64,000 nucleotides of DNA from positions 33,190-97,189 of the forward strand of contig JAJYVF010000021.1 in NCBI GenBank assembly GCA_021792135.1, written 5' to 3'. Positions within the stretch are counted from its first letter, which is position 1, and each line of letters begins with the position of its first letter. The DNA comes from Acidobacteriota bacterium. Lineage in GTDB: Bacteria; Acidobacteriota; Terriglobia; Terriglobales; Acidobacteriaceae. Made by a program: the position numbers and the translations under genes. The notes below the pieces were generated by a model. That model did not search any database. It had not been told where the DNA came from and saw nothing but the letters and a program-made list of their open reading frames with translations. Shown one piece after another: positions 34,241-43,097 of the stretch.

Positions 34241-35329
34241 TCAGTTCTTTTGCGTGATGGCCAGGGTCTGAGCTTCCAGCGCCGGGGCACCGGCACTGCG
34301 TCTGAATCGCGCCGCGATCTGACCGCGCAGCTCGGGGATTCCGGCGAGGCCTTTGGGAAGCAGTGTCACAACAAGAATGAACAGCAGACCGATGCCGAAC
34401 TGCCACATCTCCGGCATCGCGCTGCTGATCCAGTCCTTGCCGAAATTGACGAGCAGGGTTCCGAGAATTACCCCGATAAAGCTGTCGCGGCCACCGACAG
34501 CGACTGCAACTACCATCTCAATCGAGGGCACGACGCCCACCATGGCCGGCGAGATCACGCCGACGTGCAGTACGTAGAGCGCGCCGGAGATCCCGGCGAA
34601 AGCGCCGCCAATGGCGAACGCGATCATCTTGTATCCGGCCGGGTTATAGCCGAGGAAACGGGTGCGGCTCTCGCCGTCCCGGATGGCCAGCAGAATCTTG
34701 CCGAAGTTGGTATGGGAAATCCAGCGGCAGAACAGATAAGCCGCCGTGAGGGCGACGACGGTGATCCAGTAGAGGGAGCGCTGAAAGGAGGGATCGACAA
34801 TATAGCGACCGAACAGCGTGGTGAAATCCGTCAGCCCGTTGAAGCCGCCTGTGTAGGCCTGTTCGCTGACGAGCAGGGTGGCAAAGGCCAGCGCCAGCGC
34901 CTGGGTGATGAGAGCAAAGTGGACGCCGCTCACGCGCCGGTTGAAGACCAGCCACGCCAGGCCTGCCGCGGCAATGGTGGGCACGATCAGCACTCCCAGC
35001 AGAGCAACGGCAGGGTGGCGAAAGATGGTCCACCAGCCGGGCAGATGATCGAGCCCGCTCCACATCATAAAGTCGGGCATATCTCCCGGAGCGAGGGCCG
35101 CCAGTTTGAGGTGCATCGCGAGGATGTATGCCCCGAGGCCCCAGAAGACGCCCTGGCCGAGACTGAGAATTCCGCTCCAGCCCCAGACCAGGCACAGGCC
35201 CAGGGAGAGGATGGCCATGGCGAGAAACCGTCCGAGCAGCGAAAGATGATAAGCAGACAGATACAGCGGGGCCGCGACCAGAGCAGCCAGCAGGGCAATG
35301 TCGAGCGAGAGCGAGAGCCACTTCTTCAT
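34241..35329 (-). CDS. urtC: Urea ABC transporter permease UrtC
   Basis: 362 aa LivM-type permease with about ten membrane helices. It contains GLCLVWGWSGILSLGQGVFWGLG and GYNPAGYKMIAFAIGGAFAGISGALY. ATG 35329 has GGAGGCCTGAA upstream; the gene starts just after the urtB stop. Length matches UrtC (longer than generic LivM). Confidence 0.94.
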   Translation of the reverse strand: MKKWLSLSLDIALLAALVAAPLYLSAYHLSLLGRFLAMAILSLGLCLVWGWSGILSLGQGVFWGLGAYILAMHLKLAALAPGDMPDFMMWSGLDHLPGWWTIFRHPAVALLGVLIVPTIAAAGLAWLVFNRRVSGVHFALITQALALAFATLLVSEQAYTGGFNGLTDFTTLFGRYIVDPSFQRSLYWITVVALTAAYLFCRWISHTNFGKILLAIRDGESRTRFLGYNPAGYKMIAFAIGGAFAGISGALYVLHVGVISPAMVGVVPSIEMVVAVAVGGRDSFIGVILGTLLVNFGKDWISSAMPEMWQFGIGLLFILVVTLLPKGLAGIPELRGQIAARFRRSAGAPALEAQTLAITQKN

Positions 35330-35330
35330 T

Positions 35331-36242
35331 TCAGGCCTCCTTCATCACCCGGCTGCGCCTGAAGACGATGCCTCTGGGCCGGAACTGAATGAAGACCACG
35401 ACCAGGACCAGAAGCAGGACGTCGGCGAGGCTGACGCTGGTAAACATCTGCACTCCCGCGGAGAAGAGGCCAACCAGCAGCGCGGCAAGGGCGGTGCCCA
35501 GCAGACTGCCGAGACCGCCGACAATCACGACCAGGAACGCATAAACCACATAGCTCTGACCAACGGTTGGAGTCACGGGGGCAATCAGCGCGAGTGCGGT
35601 CCCGGCCAGTCCCGCTACCCCCGTCCCTGCCGCGAATACCAGCAAATCGACCCACCTTGTATTCACGCCGAGTGCCTGCGCCATTTCCCGATCCTGATGC
35701 ACGGCGCGCAGGAACAATCCTGCTCGCGAGCGCGCAATGAAAAGCAAAAGCAGAGCAAAGACAACGATGGTGAGGACAATGATGAAGATTCGGACGGAGG
35801 GAAGCGTCAGCCCTGCCAGAGGACCGCGGCCGATGGCAACCGATCCGCTGAGCCAGGGTGGCGCAACCACATCAACGCCGATTGCTCCGAACAGGCTGCG
35901 CGCCCCCTGCTGCAGAATCAGGCTGACGCCCCAGGTCGCAAGCAGGGTGTCCAGAGGCCGGCCATACAACCAGCGGATCACGGTGACCTCCAGTACAGCG
36001 CCGAGGAGAGCCGACCCGACGAAGGAAAAACCAAGGGCCAGCAGGAAGGCTCCTGGCCCATGCACAAATCTGCAGGTCAGATAGGTGATGTAGCCGCCCA
36101 CCATCAGCATCTCCCCATGCGCCATATTGATTACGTTCATGAGCCCGAAACTCAGGGCCAGACCCAGCGCGGTGAGAAGAAGAATGGAGGCGACGCTGAT
36201 CCCGTTGAATATCTGACCTGCAAAGACTACCAAGTGACCCAT
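35331..36242 (-). CDS. urtB: Urea ABC transporter permease UrtB
   Basis: 303 aa LivH-type permease. It contains ALGLALSFGLMNVINMAHGEMLMVGGY and a C-terminal AALLVGLFSAGVQMFTSVSLAD. ATG 36242 is chosen because GTGGAGTTGAAC gives GGAG six bases upstream; an in-frame GTG at 36254 is the alternative. It lacks the long N-terminal extension found in some UrtB proteins. Confidence 0.93.
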   Translation of the reverse strand: MGHLVVFAGQIFNGISVASILLLTALGLALSFGLMNVINMAHGEMLMVGGYITYLTCRFVHGPGAFLLALGFSFVGSALLGAVLEVTVIRWLYGRPLDTLLATWGVSLILQQGARSLFGAIGVDVVAPPWLSGSVAIGRGPLAGLTLPSVRIFIIVLTIVVFALLLLFIARSRAGLFLRAVHQDREMAQALGVNTRWVDLLVFAAGTGVAGLAGTALALIAPVTPTVGQSYVVYAFLVVIVGGLGSLLGTALAALLVGLFSAGVQMFTSVSLADVLLLVLVVVFIQFRPRGIVFRRSRVMKEA

Positions 36243-36282
36243 GTTCAACTCCACGAATGACTCTGCCCTACTGCGGATGCGG

Positions 36283-37488
36283 TTACTTCAGGACGCAGCT
36301 CCTGCCCGGGAAGGCCAGTGAATCGTACGGCTCCGGACGCAGCGGTTCCTTCGATTGCCACAGGATGTTGAATTGTCCGTTCGACTGCAGCTGGCCTACG
36401 TATGCGGTCTGGTAGAGGCTCTGATTGTCCGCGAACTTCACCGGTCCCATCGCTGTACCAATCCACCCCAGCTGCGTAGCCGCTTTGCGAACTGCCTGGG
36501 GATCGAAGCTGCCTGCCTTCTTCACGGCAGCCGCCCAGATCAGCACGTCAACATACCCGTGTATCATCGGGTCGTCGATGACGGAGTTCTGACCGTACCT
36601 GGCCTTATACGCAGCGATGAACTGCCTGTTCATCGGATTGTTGAGGCTCTCAAAGTAATTCCAGGCGGCATAGCTTCCGTTGACCAGCGACGGCCCCATC
36701 GCCTTCGCTTCCTGCTCGGCGATGCTGAACGACATCACCGGCAGCTGAGCCTCTCTGATGCCTGCCGCCGCCAGCTGCTTGAAGAAGGACACATTGCTGT
36801 CGCCGTTCAGGGTGTTGAAGATAACATCCGGATGCGCGATGCGGATCTTTGTAATGATCGAGCTGAAATCCGTGCCGCCCAGAGGGACGTACTCCTCGCC
36901 CACGACCGTGCCGCCGTCGTGGACGATGTGCTTCTTCAGAATCAGGTTCGCGGTACGCGGAAAGACGTAGTCGGATCCGAGCAGAAAGATCCGCTTCCTG
37001 TCTTTCTCGAAAGCCCAGTTCAGAGCCGGCAGGATCTGCTGATTGGGTTGCGCCCCGGAATACATAATGTCGGGCGAGCACTCATTGCCCTCGAACTGCA
37101 CCGGATACCAGAGCAGCGAATGAAAGCGCTCGAAGACCGGCAGCATGGCCTTTCTGCTGGCAGAAGTCCATCCGCCAAAAACCGTAACCACCTTATCCTG
37201 CTGGATCAGCTTCTGCGCCTTCTGCGAAAAGATGGCTGGATCGGAGGCGCCGTCTTCGATGACCGGAACAATCTGTCTCCCGAGCACGCCGCCCTGTGCG
37301 TTGATCTGATCGATCGCCAGCAGTGTTGCGTTCTTCACTGTCACCTCGCTGATCGCCATCGTTCCCGAAAGGGAATGCAGCACGCCCACCTTCACCGTCT
37401 TGTCCTGAGCCGACGAGGTGCCGGCCAGCAACAGTGCACATAACCCCGGTGCAATAGCTTTCACAGTCCTCTGCAACAGTCGATTCAT
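36283..37488 (-). CDS. urtA: Urea ABC transporter substrate-binding protein UrtA
   Basis: 401 aa. The signal peptide ends ...CALLLAGTSSAQ. The type I periplasmic-binding fold has the UrtA-specific VKVGVLHSLSGTMAISE, FGGWTSASRKAMLPVFE and LLWYPVQFEGNECSPDIMY. This FmdD/UrtA/AmiC branch binds urea or short amides; urea is supported by the linked urease. ATG 37488 has GGAGATCAGAA upstream. Confidence 0.95.
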   Translation of the reverse strand: MNRLLQRTVKAIAPGLCALLLAGTSSAQDKTVKVGVLHSLSGTMAISEVTVKNATLLAIDQINAQGGVLGRQIVPVIEDGASDPAIFSQKAQKLIQQDKVVTVFGGWTSASRKAMLPVFERFHSLLWYPVQFEGNECSPDIMYSGAQPNQQILPALNWAFEKDRKRIFLLGSDYVFPRTANLILKKHIVHDGGTVVGEEYVPLGGTDFSSIITKIRIAHPDVIFNTLNGDSNVSFFKQLAAAGIREAQLPVMSFSIAEQEAKAMGPSLVNGSYAAWNYFESLNNPMNRQFIAAYKARYGQNSVIDDPMIHGYVDVLIWAAAVKKAGSFDPQAVRKAATQLGWIGTAMGPVKFADNQSLYQTAYVGQLQSNGQFNILWQSKEPLRPEPYDSLAFPGRSCVLK

Positions 37489-37555
37489 TTCTGATCTCCT
37501 TCCTTCAGCAGCGTTGAGGTTCGGCGCCCGTTCGGAGGCGCCTGCGGATGCCGGG

Positions 37556-39085
37556 CTAAAACATGATCTGGGTCTGTATCCACACTCGATTGGCAGAGAA
37601 CGATTGATCGGCGAAGGTGTTGCCGTGAAGGTACGAGTACGACATCTGGACTTTCGCGTTGTGGCCGTGAAGGTAATAATTCAGGCCAGCAGAATCCTCC
37701 TGCACACGGTGATAAGAGAACGGCGGTCCCACGTACCACGTATTGTCAACCGGCAGCGAACTCCCTGTAGGTAAAACAGCACCGGCGCCAAAATCCGCTG
37801 CTCCCCAGTTCACGGCAGAAACCCGCTCGGCGACCTCGAACTTATGAGGGACAACATAGATTCCGGCCTGCTCGCCATAACCCCAGGAGTTATTGGAAGG
37901 CCGGCCCGAAGCGGGATTAGTCTTCCGATAATAGCCCGTGGGCTGGAAGGAAAAGTACTTGTACCGGAATCCAACCGTTGCTGTTGCATTCACTGTCGTA
38001 TCTCCGGCGGAGAGATTCTCAAAGCCGGAGCTGAAGTTGACGGGGTTATAGGCCGCCGATGTCCACAGCGTCAGTTCGGGTTTTGGCGCGCCCCCAGGAT
38101 CGGTTTCGACATATCCGTAAGGCGCGAGAAGGTCAAACTGCGCGTGCCCGATGACGGCGAGTTTCGTATTGAAGTTCTCCTGGGTGCCTGCGTCAAGAGC
38201 AGGAATGCTGTTGGCGACCATCAGAGCCCAGGAAGCCTTTCCGGCCTGACCAAAGCCCTGAAAGCCGATGGCTCTGGGGAGGACAAAGGCGTACTCCGCT
38301 GTCGAGAGGTCGGCGAAGAGATAATTTCCCGGATTGTCGTAGTACTCGTAGGTGTAAGGGGTCCAGGAGCGGCCGGCCTGAAGGGTGAGGTGACTGGAGA
38401 AGGTCTTGGAGGTGAACCAGTCCAGCATGCTAATGCCATTGCTGTTGCCGGCGGTACTGCCCTGAAATTGCAGGAAATACTTCAGTCCGGGCTGAAAAGC
38501 CGAGCCGGAGAGAGCAAGGCGGCCAAGGAAGACATCGAAGTTATTCGTTCCCTGCGAGCTCTCTCCGAGAGGCTGCAGGCTGCTCGCAGGCTTAAATCCG
38601 GTGTATCTTACCTGAAAGAGCCCGTTGACGAAGAGGGAGTAGCTCTTATCCGCGGTGGATATGAAGAAGCCGCCGTTATAGATATCGGCGGGCATAAGTT
38701 GTCCGGTTCTGCTTGTACCCGGTGCAGGAGTGACTCCGGCTTCCGAAGGCTTTGACTTCTGTGCCGCGGCGGTGGCCGAAGCCTGGTCGAGTTGCTGCTG
38801 GAGCGACTCCAGATGTTGCCGTTCGGTATTTAGTTGTTGCTGGAGCGATTCATTGGCCTGATGGGCATCAATTTCCTGCTGCATCTTGTCGAGGCGATCC
38901 AGCGAATCGTGCAGCTCTTGTTTCAGCTGATCGATGGTGGCTGGAGTTGTGTTGTTATTCGGAGCAGAGGTGTCCTGAGCCATGGCAGGCAGAGACGATG
39001 CCATGAAGGACAGCGTGGCGAAGAGGAGAGATTTCCTGATCGCGCCTGTACGAAATTGCAGATAGCTTGTGTGTGGCAGTGGCAC
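37556..39085 (-). CDS. Outer-membrane porin with N-terminal coiled coil, first gene of the urea locus
   Basis: 509 aa from GTG 39085 (GGGGAG four bases upstream). The signal peptide ends SFMASSLPAMAQ. Residues ~45-110 form a Gln/Leu heptad-rich coiled coil (IDQLKQELHDSLDRLDKMQ), as in trimeric OprP/OprO-like porins. A barrel of amphipathic strands ends IQTQIMF with the terminal aromatic. It sits 67 bp ahead of urtA on the same strand, so it probably gives urea or amides passage through the outer membrane, though specificity is inferred from context. Confidence 0.8.
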   Translation of the reverse strand: MPLPHTSYLQFRTGAIRKSLLFATLSFMASSLPAMAQDTSAPNNNTTPATIDQLKQELHDSLDRLDKMQQEIDAHQANESLQQQLNTERQHLESLQQQLDQASATAAAQKSKPSEAGVTPAPGTSRTGQLMPADIYNGGFFISTADKSYSLFVNGLFQVRYTGFKPASSLQPLGESSQGTNNFDVFLGRLALSGSAFQPGLKYFLQFQGSTAGNSNGISMLDWFTSKTFSSHLTLQAGRSWTPYTYEYYDNPGNYLFADLSTAEYAFVLPRAIGFQGFGQAGKASWALMVANSIPALDAGTQENFNTKLAVIGHAQFDLLAPYGYVETDPGGAPKPELTLWTSAAYNPVNFSSGFENLSAGDTTVNATATVGFRYKYFSFQPTGYYRKTNPASGRPSNNSWGYGEQAGIYVVPHKFEVAERVSAVNWGAADFGAGAVLPTGSSLPVDNTWYVGPPFSYHRVQEDSAGLNYYLHGHNAKVQMSYSYLHGNTFADQSFSANRVWIQTQIMF

Positions 39086-39485
39086 ACTTCTCCCCTTATG
39101 TCAAAATGGGCAAACTGGTGACAACGGAGAGGCGACTGGGCCTGCTAACAGGAAGGCATCGTGGCCTGAGGAGAACTACTCTTGCTTCACTTACAGATGT
39201 CGAGTGAGCAGGGGACACAGGTTCTGAGTGTTCTGCATCTCTGAGGCATCATGTGGGGAAGACCATCCGGGCGACGAGGGCGGATAGCTATTTCCGATAC
39301 AGGGATTAGGGAGCCCGTGTTCTGTATACAAGAGGGTATCCCGAAGAGTTTGGATTTGTAAAGAGATTTTTAAGAGCTGTTTCTGCGGGAGGCCGCGTGT
39401 TCGCGCACTGTCTTGATGGTAGAAATGCTGCAGCAGCGCCGCAGGCGTAATCCTAGCTTTGCGGCGCGGGTTGCCGGAGACGATC
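39086..39485. promoter_or_regulatory. Divergent control region between porin-urt-ure and carboxylase-gntR
   Basis: A 400-bp gene-free stretch of lower GC than its flanks. It must carry both divergent promoters. It holds one good palindrome (39321-39333, see separate entry) and next to it GGGTATCCC (39334-39342). AT-rich DNA at 39350-39376 (TTTGGATTTGTAAAGAGATTTTTAAGAG) lies on the carboxylase side. I looked for guanidine-I and mini-ykkC riboswitch motifs here and did not find them. Confidence 0.5.
39321..39333. promoter_or_regulatory. Candidate GntR (FadR-type) operator
   Basis: TCTGTATACAAGA has a perfect TGTATACA core (39323-39330) and near-symmetrical flanks. The shape TTGTATACAA is a common site for FadR/VanR-type GntR proteins, and such a gene lies in this cluster. 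Single site; binding is inferred. Confidence 0.45.
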
Positions 39486-42400
39486 GTGTTCTCGAGCGTG
39501 CTCATCGCCAATCGCGGAGAAATCGCCCTCAGGGCGATGCGAACGCTTCGACGGATGGGTGTCCGGAGCATCGCCGTGTATGCGGAGTGCGATCGCGATT
39601 CCCGGCACGTACTTGCCGCCGATGCTGCTATCGCGCTGGGCGGGGTGCGGCCAGCGGATACGTATCTGCGCGTCGAAAAGGTGGTCGAGGCCTGCCGTCA
39701 GTCGGGAGCCGTGGCTGTTTTCCCCGGATACGGATTTCTCGCGGAGAGCGTGGAGTTTGCGGAGGCATGCGAAGCGGCGGGCGTAGCGTTCATCGGTCCT
39801 GCGCCCGCGCAGCTTCGCGACTTCGGCCGAAAACACCGTTCGCGGGAGCTGGCGGCTGCGGTGGGCATCGCTCTCACGCCCGGCACGAAGCTCCTCACCG
39901 ACGCGGAGGAGGCGCTCGATGCCGCGAATCAGTTCGGCTATCCGGTCATGCTCAAGGGCACGGCCGGAGGCGGTGGCATGGGACTGGCGCGCTGTGCGAA
40001 TCCTCAGGAACTGATCGCTGCCTTTGACAGCGTGCGGCATCGCGGCGCGCAGCTGTTTGGAGACAACGGTGTTTTTCTCGAGCGCTGTATCGATGGCGCA
40101 CGCCATGTCGAGGTGCAGATCTTTGGAGACGGAGAAGGCAGGGTCGCGGCGCTCGGCGAGCGCGACTGCTCGATTCAGCGGCGGCACCAGAAAATTGTGG
40201 AAGAGAGCCCGGCGGCGTGGGTGGAGGAGTCCTTCCGCGAACGCATGCTGGAGGCCGCTGTTCGCCTTGGTCAGTCTGTGCAATATCGCTCAGCCGGTAC
40301 TGTGGAGTTCATCTGCGACGCCGCGCAATCAGACTTCTATTTCCTGGAAGTCAATGCGCGGCTGCAGGTGGAGCATCCCGTCACGGAGATGGTGACGGGT
40401 CTGGACCTGATCGAGTGCATGGTGCGGCTGGCCGCCGGCGAAGCGCTGGACTGGGACCGGCTGCAGCGAAAGCCCGAAGGTGCGGCGATGGAAGCGCGCA
40501 TCTATGCCGAGGATCCGGCGCGGAACTTCCGCGCCTCGCCCGGCATCCTGGCCGAGGTGTCTTTCCCGGAAGATGTGCGCATCGACGGCTGGATCGAAAC
40601 CGGGACTGAAGTTACAACTTACTTCGATCCTTTGCTGGCGAAAGTGATCGTTCATGCGGAAACGCGCGCCGAGGCCCGTGCCCGGCTTGCCGCAGCCCTT
40701 GCATCAACGCGACTGCACGGCATTGAGACGAATCTTGATTATTTGCGCCAGGTGGTTGCCAGCCCGGGTTTTGCCGCAGGCGAAACAACGACCCGGTTCC
40801 TCGAAAGCTTCAGGTTCAATCCGCGCACGATCGAAGTCGTGGAGCCCGGCACGTATACCACTGTGCAGGACTATCCGGGCCGAACAGGATACTGGGCTGT
40901 GGGTGTTCCGCCTTCGGGCCCCATGGATGATTACGCCTTCAGGCTCGCGAATCGCATTGTCGGGAACGCAGGCGAGGCCGCCGGGCTGGAATGCACTCTG
41001 CATGGTCCGACTCTGCGCTTCGACCATGATGCCGTCATTGCACTGACCGGCGCAGAATGCGAAGCCATACTGGATGCCGCCGCGATTTCAATGTGGACCC
41101 CCATCCAGGTGCGGCGGGGGCAGATCCTCAGAACTGGCCCTGCCCTTCGCGGATGCCGCACCTATCTTGCTGTGCGCAATGGTCTCGACGTACCCGTTTA
41201 TCTCGGCAGCCGTTCCACGTTTGTTCCTGGACAGTTTGGCGGGCACGCGGGACGGCCTCTGCGCGCCGGGGACGTGCTGCATCTCAGTGATCCGAAGCTG
41301 GCTTCCTGCACAACGCCTGCGCCCCCGGATGGTCCCCGAGCGATTCCGGAGGAGATGATTCCGCGTTATGACAGGCACTGGGAGATCGCCGTGCTTGCCG
41401 GACCGCACGCCGCGCCAGACTATTTTACGAATGACGCGATTGCCGGTTTCTTCGCAGCCGAATGGGAGGTGCATCACAACTCTAACCGGCTGGGCGTGCG
41501 GCTGAAAGGTCCTCGACCGGCGTGGTCGCGCCACAGCGGAGGCGAAGCCGGTCTGCATCCATCGAATGTCCACGACTGCGTCTACGCAATCGGCAGCGTC
41601 AACTTCACGGGCGACAGCCCGGTGATTCTGGCATGTGACGGGCCCAGCCTGGGCGGGTTCGTTTCGCCTGTGACAATCGTCCGGGCAGAACAGTGGAAAC
41701 TCGGTCAGTTGCGGCCCGGCGATCGGGTTCGATTCGTGCCGGTGCGGATCGAGGACGCGTTTGCGCTCGAAGAGGCTCGGGAGCAGTCGATTCGGAATCT
41801 GGCTTTCGAGCCTGCGGGGCCCCTTCTGCCGCGCCCGGCAATCCGATCAGCAATCCTTGCCCAGAGGGAAGCGGAGGGGCATCGTCCACGAGTGCAGTGG
41901 CGGCAGGCCGGCGACCACTGCATCCTGCTGGAGTATGGGGAGGACGTTCTCGACCTGGAGCTGCGGTTGCGCGTCCATCTCCTCATGCAGGCAATCGGCG
42001 GGGAGAAGTTGCCGGTCGAGGAACTTTCCCCCGGCGTCCGCTCGCTCCAGATCCGGTATAACAACAGTCGGATTCGGCAGTCTGAGCTGATGCGCCATCT
42101 GCTCCGGCTGGAGGAAATGCTGCCGGATGTCGCACAACTGGAGATACCGACGCGCATCGTGCATTTGCCTCTGACTTTTGAGGACTCCGCGACCCGGGCA
42201 GCCATTGAGCGTTACCGCGAAACCGTCCGGAGGGAGGCGCCGTGGCTGCCGGGTAATCTCGAGTTTCTGCGGCGGATCAACGGCCTCGATTCTCTGGACG
42301 CCGCACGCGAGACGATCTGCGCCGCACGCTATATGGTCCTTGGCCTGGGAGATGTGTACCTGGGCGCGCCCTGCGCCGTGCCGGTCGATCCTCGTCATCG

Positions 42401-43097
42401 CCTGCTCAGTTCCAAATACAATCCGGCCCGGACGTTCACCGCTGAGGGAACGGTCGGCATCGGCGGGATGTACATGTGCATCTACGGCATGGATTCTCCG
42501 GGCGGCTATCAGCTTGTGGGGCGCACGCTTCCTGTGTGGAACAGGAATCCCCATAATCGGCAGTTTGAGTCGGGGAAGCCCTGGCTGCTGAGATTCTTCG
42601 ATCAGGTGGCCTTTCATGCCCTGGAGGAGACTGAGCTGATGCGCCTGCGTGACGACTTTCGCCGCGGACAATATCGTATCTCCATCGAAGAGGAGGTTTT
42701 TGATTTCGGCGCCTACCGCCGGTTCCTCGTGGAGAACCAGGCGAGCATTGCGGCCTTTCGCGAGCGGCAGCACACGGCATTCATGACTGAGGTGGCGCAC
42801 TGGAAGGAGCGTGAAACCGCATCGGTTACGACAGGGTGGGCCGCCTCGAGACCAGAGCAGGAAGTTCCCGAGGGCCATCGGGTGTATGCGCCGATGCACG
42901 GCAGCGTGTGGAAACTCCTCGCGCAACCAGGGGAACGGGTCGAGCCGAATCAGGCCATTGTTCTGATCGAGGCAATGAAAACAGAGCTGCCGATTGCCAC
43001 CCCCGTCGGCGGCATCATCAAGGCAATCTGCTGCGGCCTGGGCCATTCTGTTGCCACAGGTGATATTTTGGCAGTAATCGAAGCACGACAATCCTGA
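39486..43097 (+). CDS. uca: Biotin-dependent urea (or guanidine) carboxylase
   Basis: 1203 aa from GTG 39486 (CCGGAG six bases upstream). Domains in order: biotin carboxylase (~1-450; SVLIANRGEIALRAM, the Gly-rich ATP loop KGTAGGGGMGL, EVNARLQVEHPVTE), then AHS1/AHS2-type carboxyltransferase (KipI/KipA-like, ~460-1080; TVQDYPGRTGYWAVGVPPSGPMDD). A C-terminal biotinyl domain has Lys1165 in IEAMKTE. This is the bacterial urea carboxylase architecture, making allophanate (or carboxyguanidine) with ATP and bicarbonate. Several proteins annotated this way are guanidine carboxylases. The divergent urea transporter favours urea, but no allophanate hydrolase gene is in view. Its stop overlaps the GntR start (TGATG). 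Confidence 0.9.
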   Translation: MFSSVLIANRGEIALRAMRTLRRMGVRSIAVYAECDRDSRHVLAADAAIALGGVRPADTYLRVEKVVEACRQSGAVAVFPGYGFLAESVEFAEACEAAGVAFIGPAPAQLRDFGRKHRSRELAAAVGIALTPGTKLLTDAEEALDAANQFGYPVMLKGTAGGGGMGLARCANPQELIAAFDSVRHRGAQLFGDNGVFLERCIDGARHVEVQIFGDGEGRVAALGERDCSIQRRHQKIVEESPAAWVEESFRERMLEAAVRLGQSVQYRSAGTVEFICDAAQSDFYFLEVNARLQVEHPVTEMVTGLDLIECMVRLAAGEALDWDRLQRKPEGAAMEARIYAEDPARNFRASPGILAEVSFPEDVRIDGWIETGTEVTTYFDPLLAKVIVHAETRAEARARLAAALASTRLHGIETNLDYLRQVVASPGFAAGETTTRFLESFRFNPRTIEVVEPGTYTTVQDYPGRTGYWAVGVPPSGPMDDYAFRLANRIVGNAGEAAGLECTLHGPTLRFDHDAVIALTGAECEAILDAAAISMWTPIQVRRGQILRTGPALRGCRTYLAVRNGLDVPVYLGSRSTFVPGQFGGHAGRPLRAGDVLHLSDPKLASCTTPAPPDGPRAIPEEMIPRYDRHWEIAVLAGPHAAPDYFTNDAIAGFFAAEWEVHHNSNRLGVRLKGPRPAWSRHSGGEAGLHPSNVHDCVYAIGSVNFTGDSPVILACDGPSLGGFVSPVTIVRAEQWKLGQLRPGDRVRFVPVRIEDAFALEEAREQSIRNLAFEPAGPLLPRPAIRSAILAQREAEGHRPRVQWRQAGDHCILLEYGEDVLDLELRLRVHLLMQAIGGEKLPVEELSPGVRSLQIRYNNSRIRQSELMRHLLRLEEMLPDVAQLEIPTRIVHLPLTFEDSATRAAIERYRETVRREAPWLPGNLEFLRRINGLDSLDAARETICAARYMVLGLGDVYLGAPCAVPVDPRHRLLSSKYNPARTFTAEGTVGIGGMYMCIYGMDSPGGYQLVGRTLPVWNRNPHNRQFESGKPWLLRFFDQVAFHALEETELMRLRDDFRRGQYRISIEEEVFDFGAYRRFLVENQASIAAFRERQHTAFMTEVAHWKERETASVTTGWAASRPEQEVPEGHRVYAPMHGSVWKLLAQPGERVEPNQAIVLIEAMKTELPIATPVGGIIKAICCGLGHSVATGDILAVIEARQS

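Noticed and set aside
39086..39485. Guanidine-I (ykkC) or mini-ykkC riboswitch ahead of the carboxylase
   Set aside because: Looked for because many such carboxylases are guanidine enzymes; none of the conserved blocks or paired ACGR loops were found by eye. A covariance-model search would be decisive.
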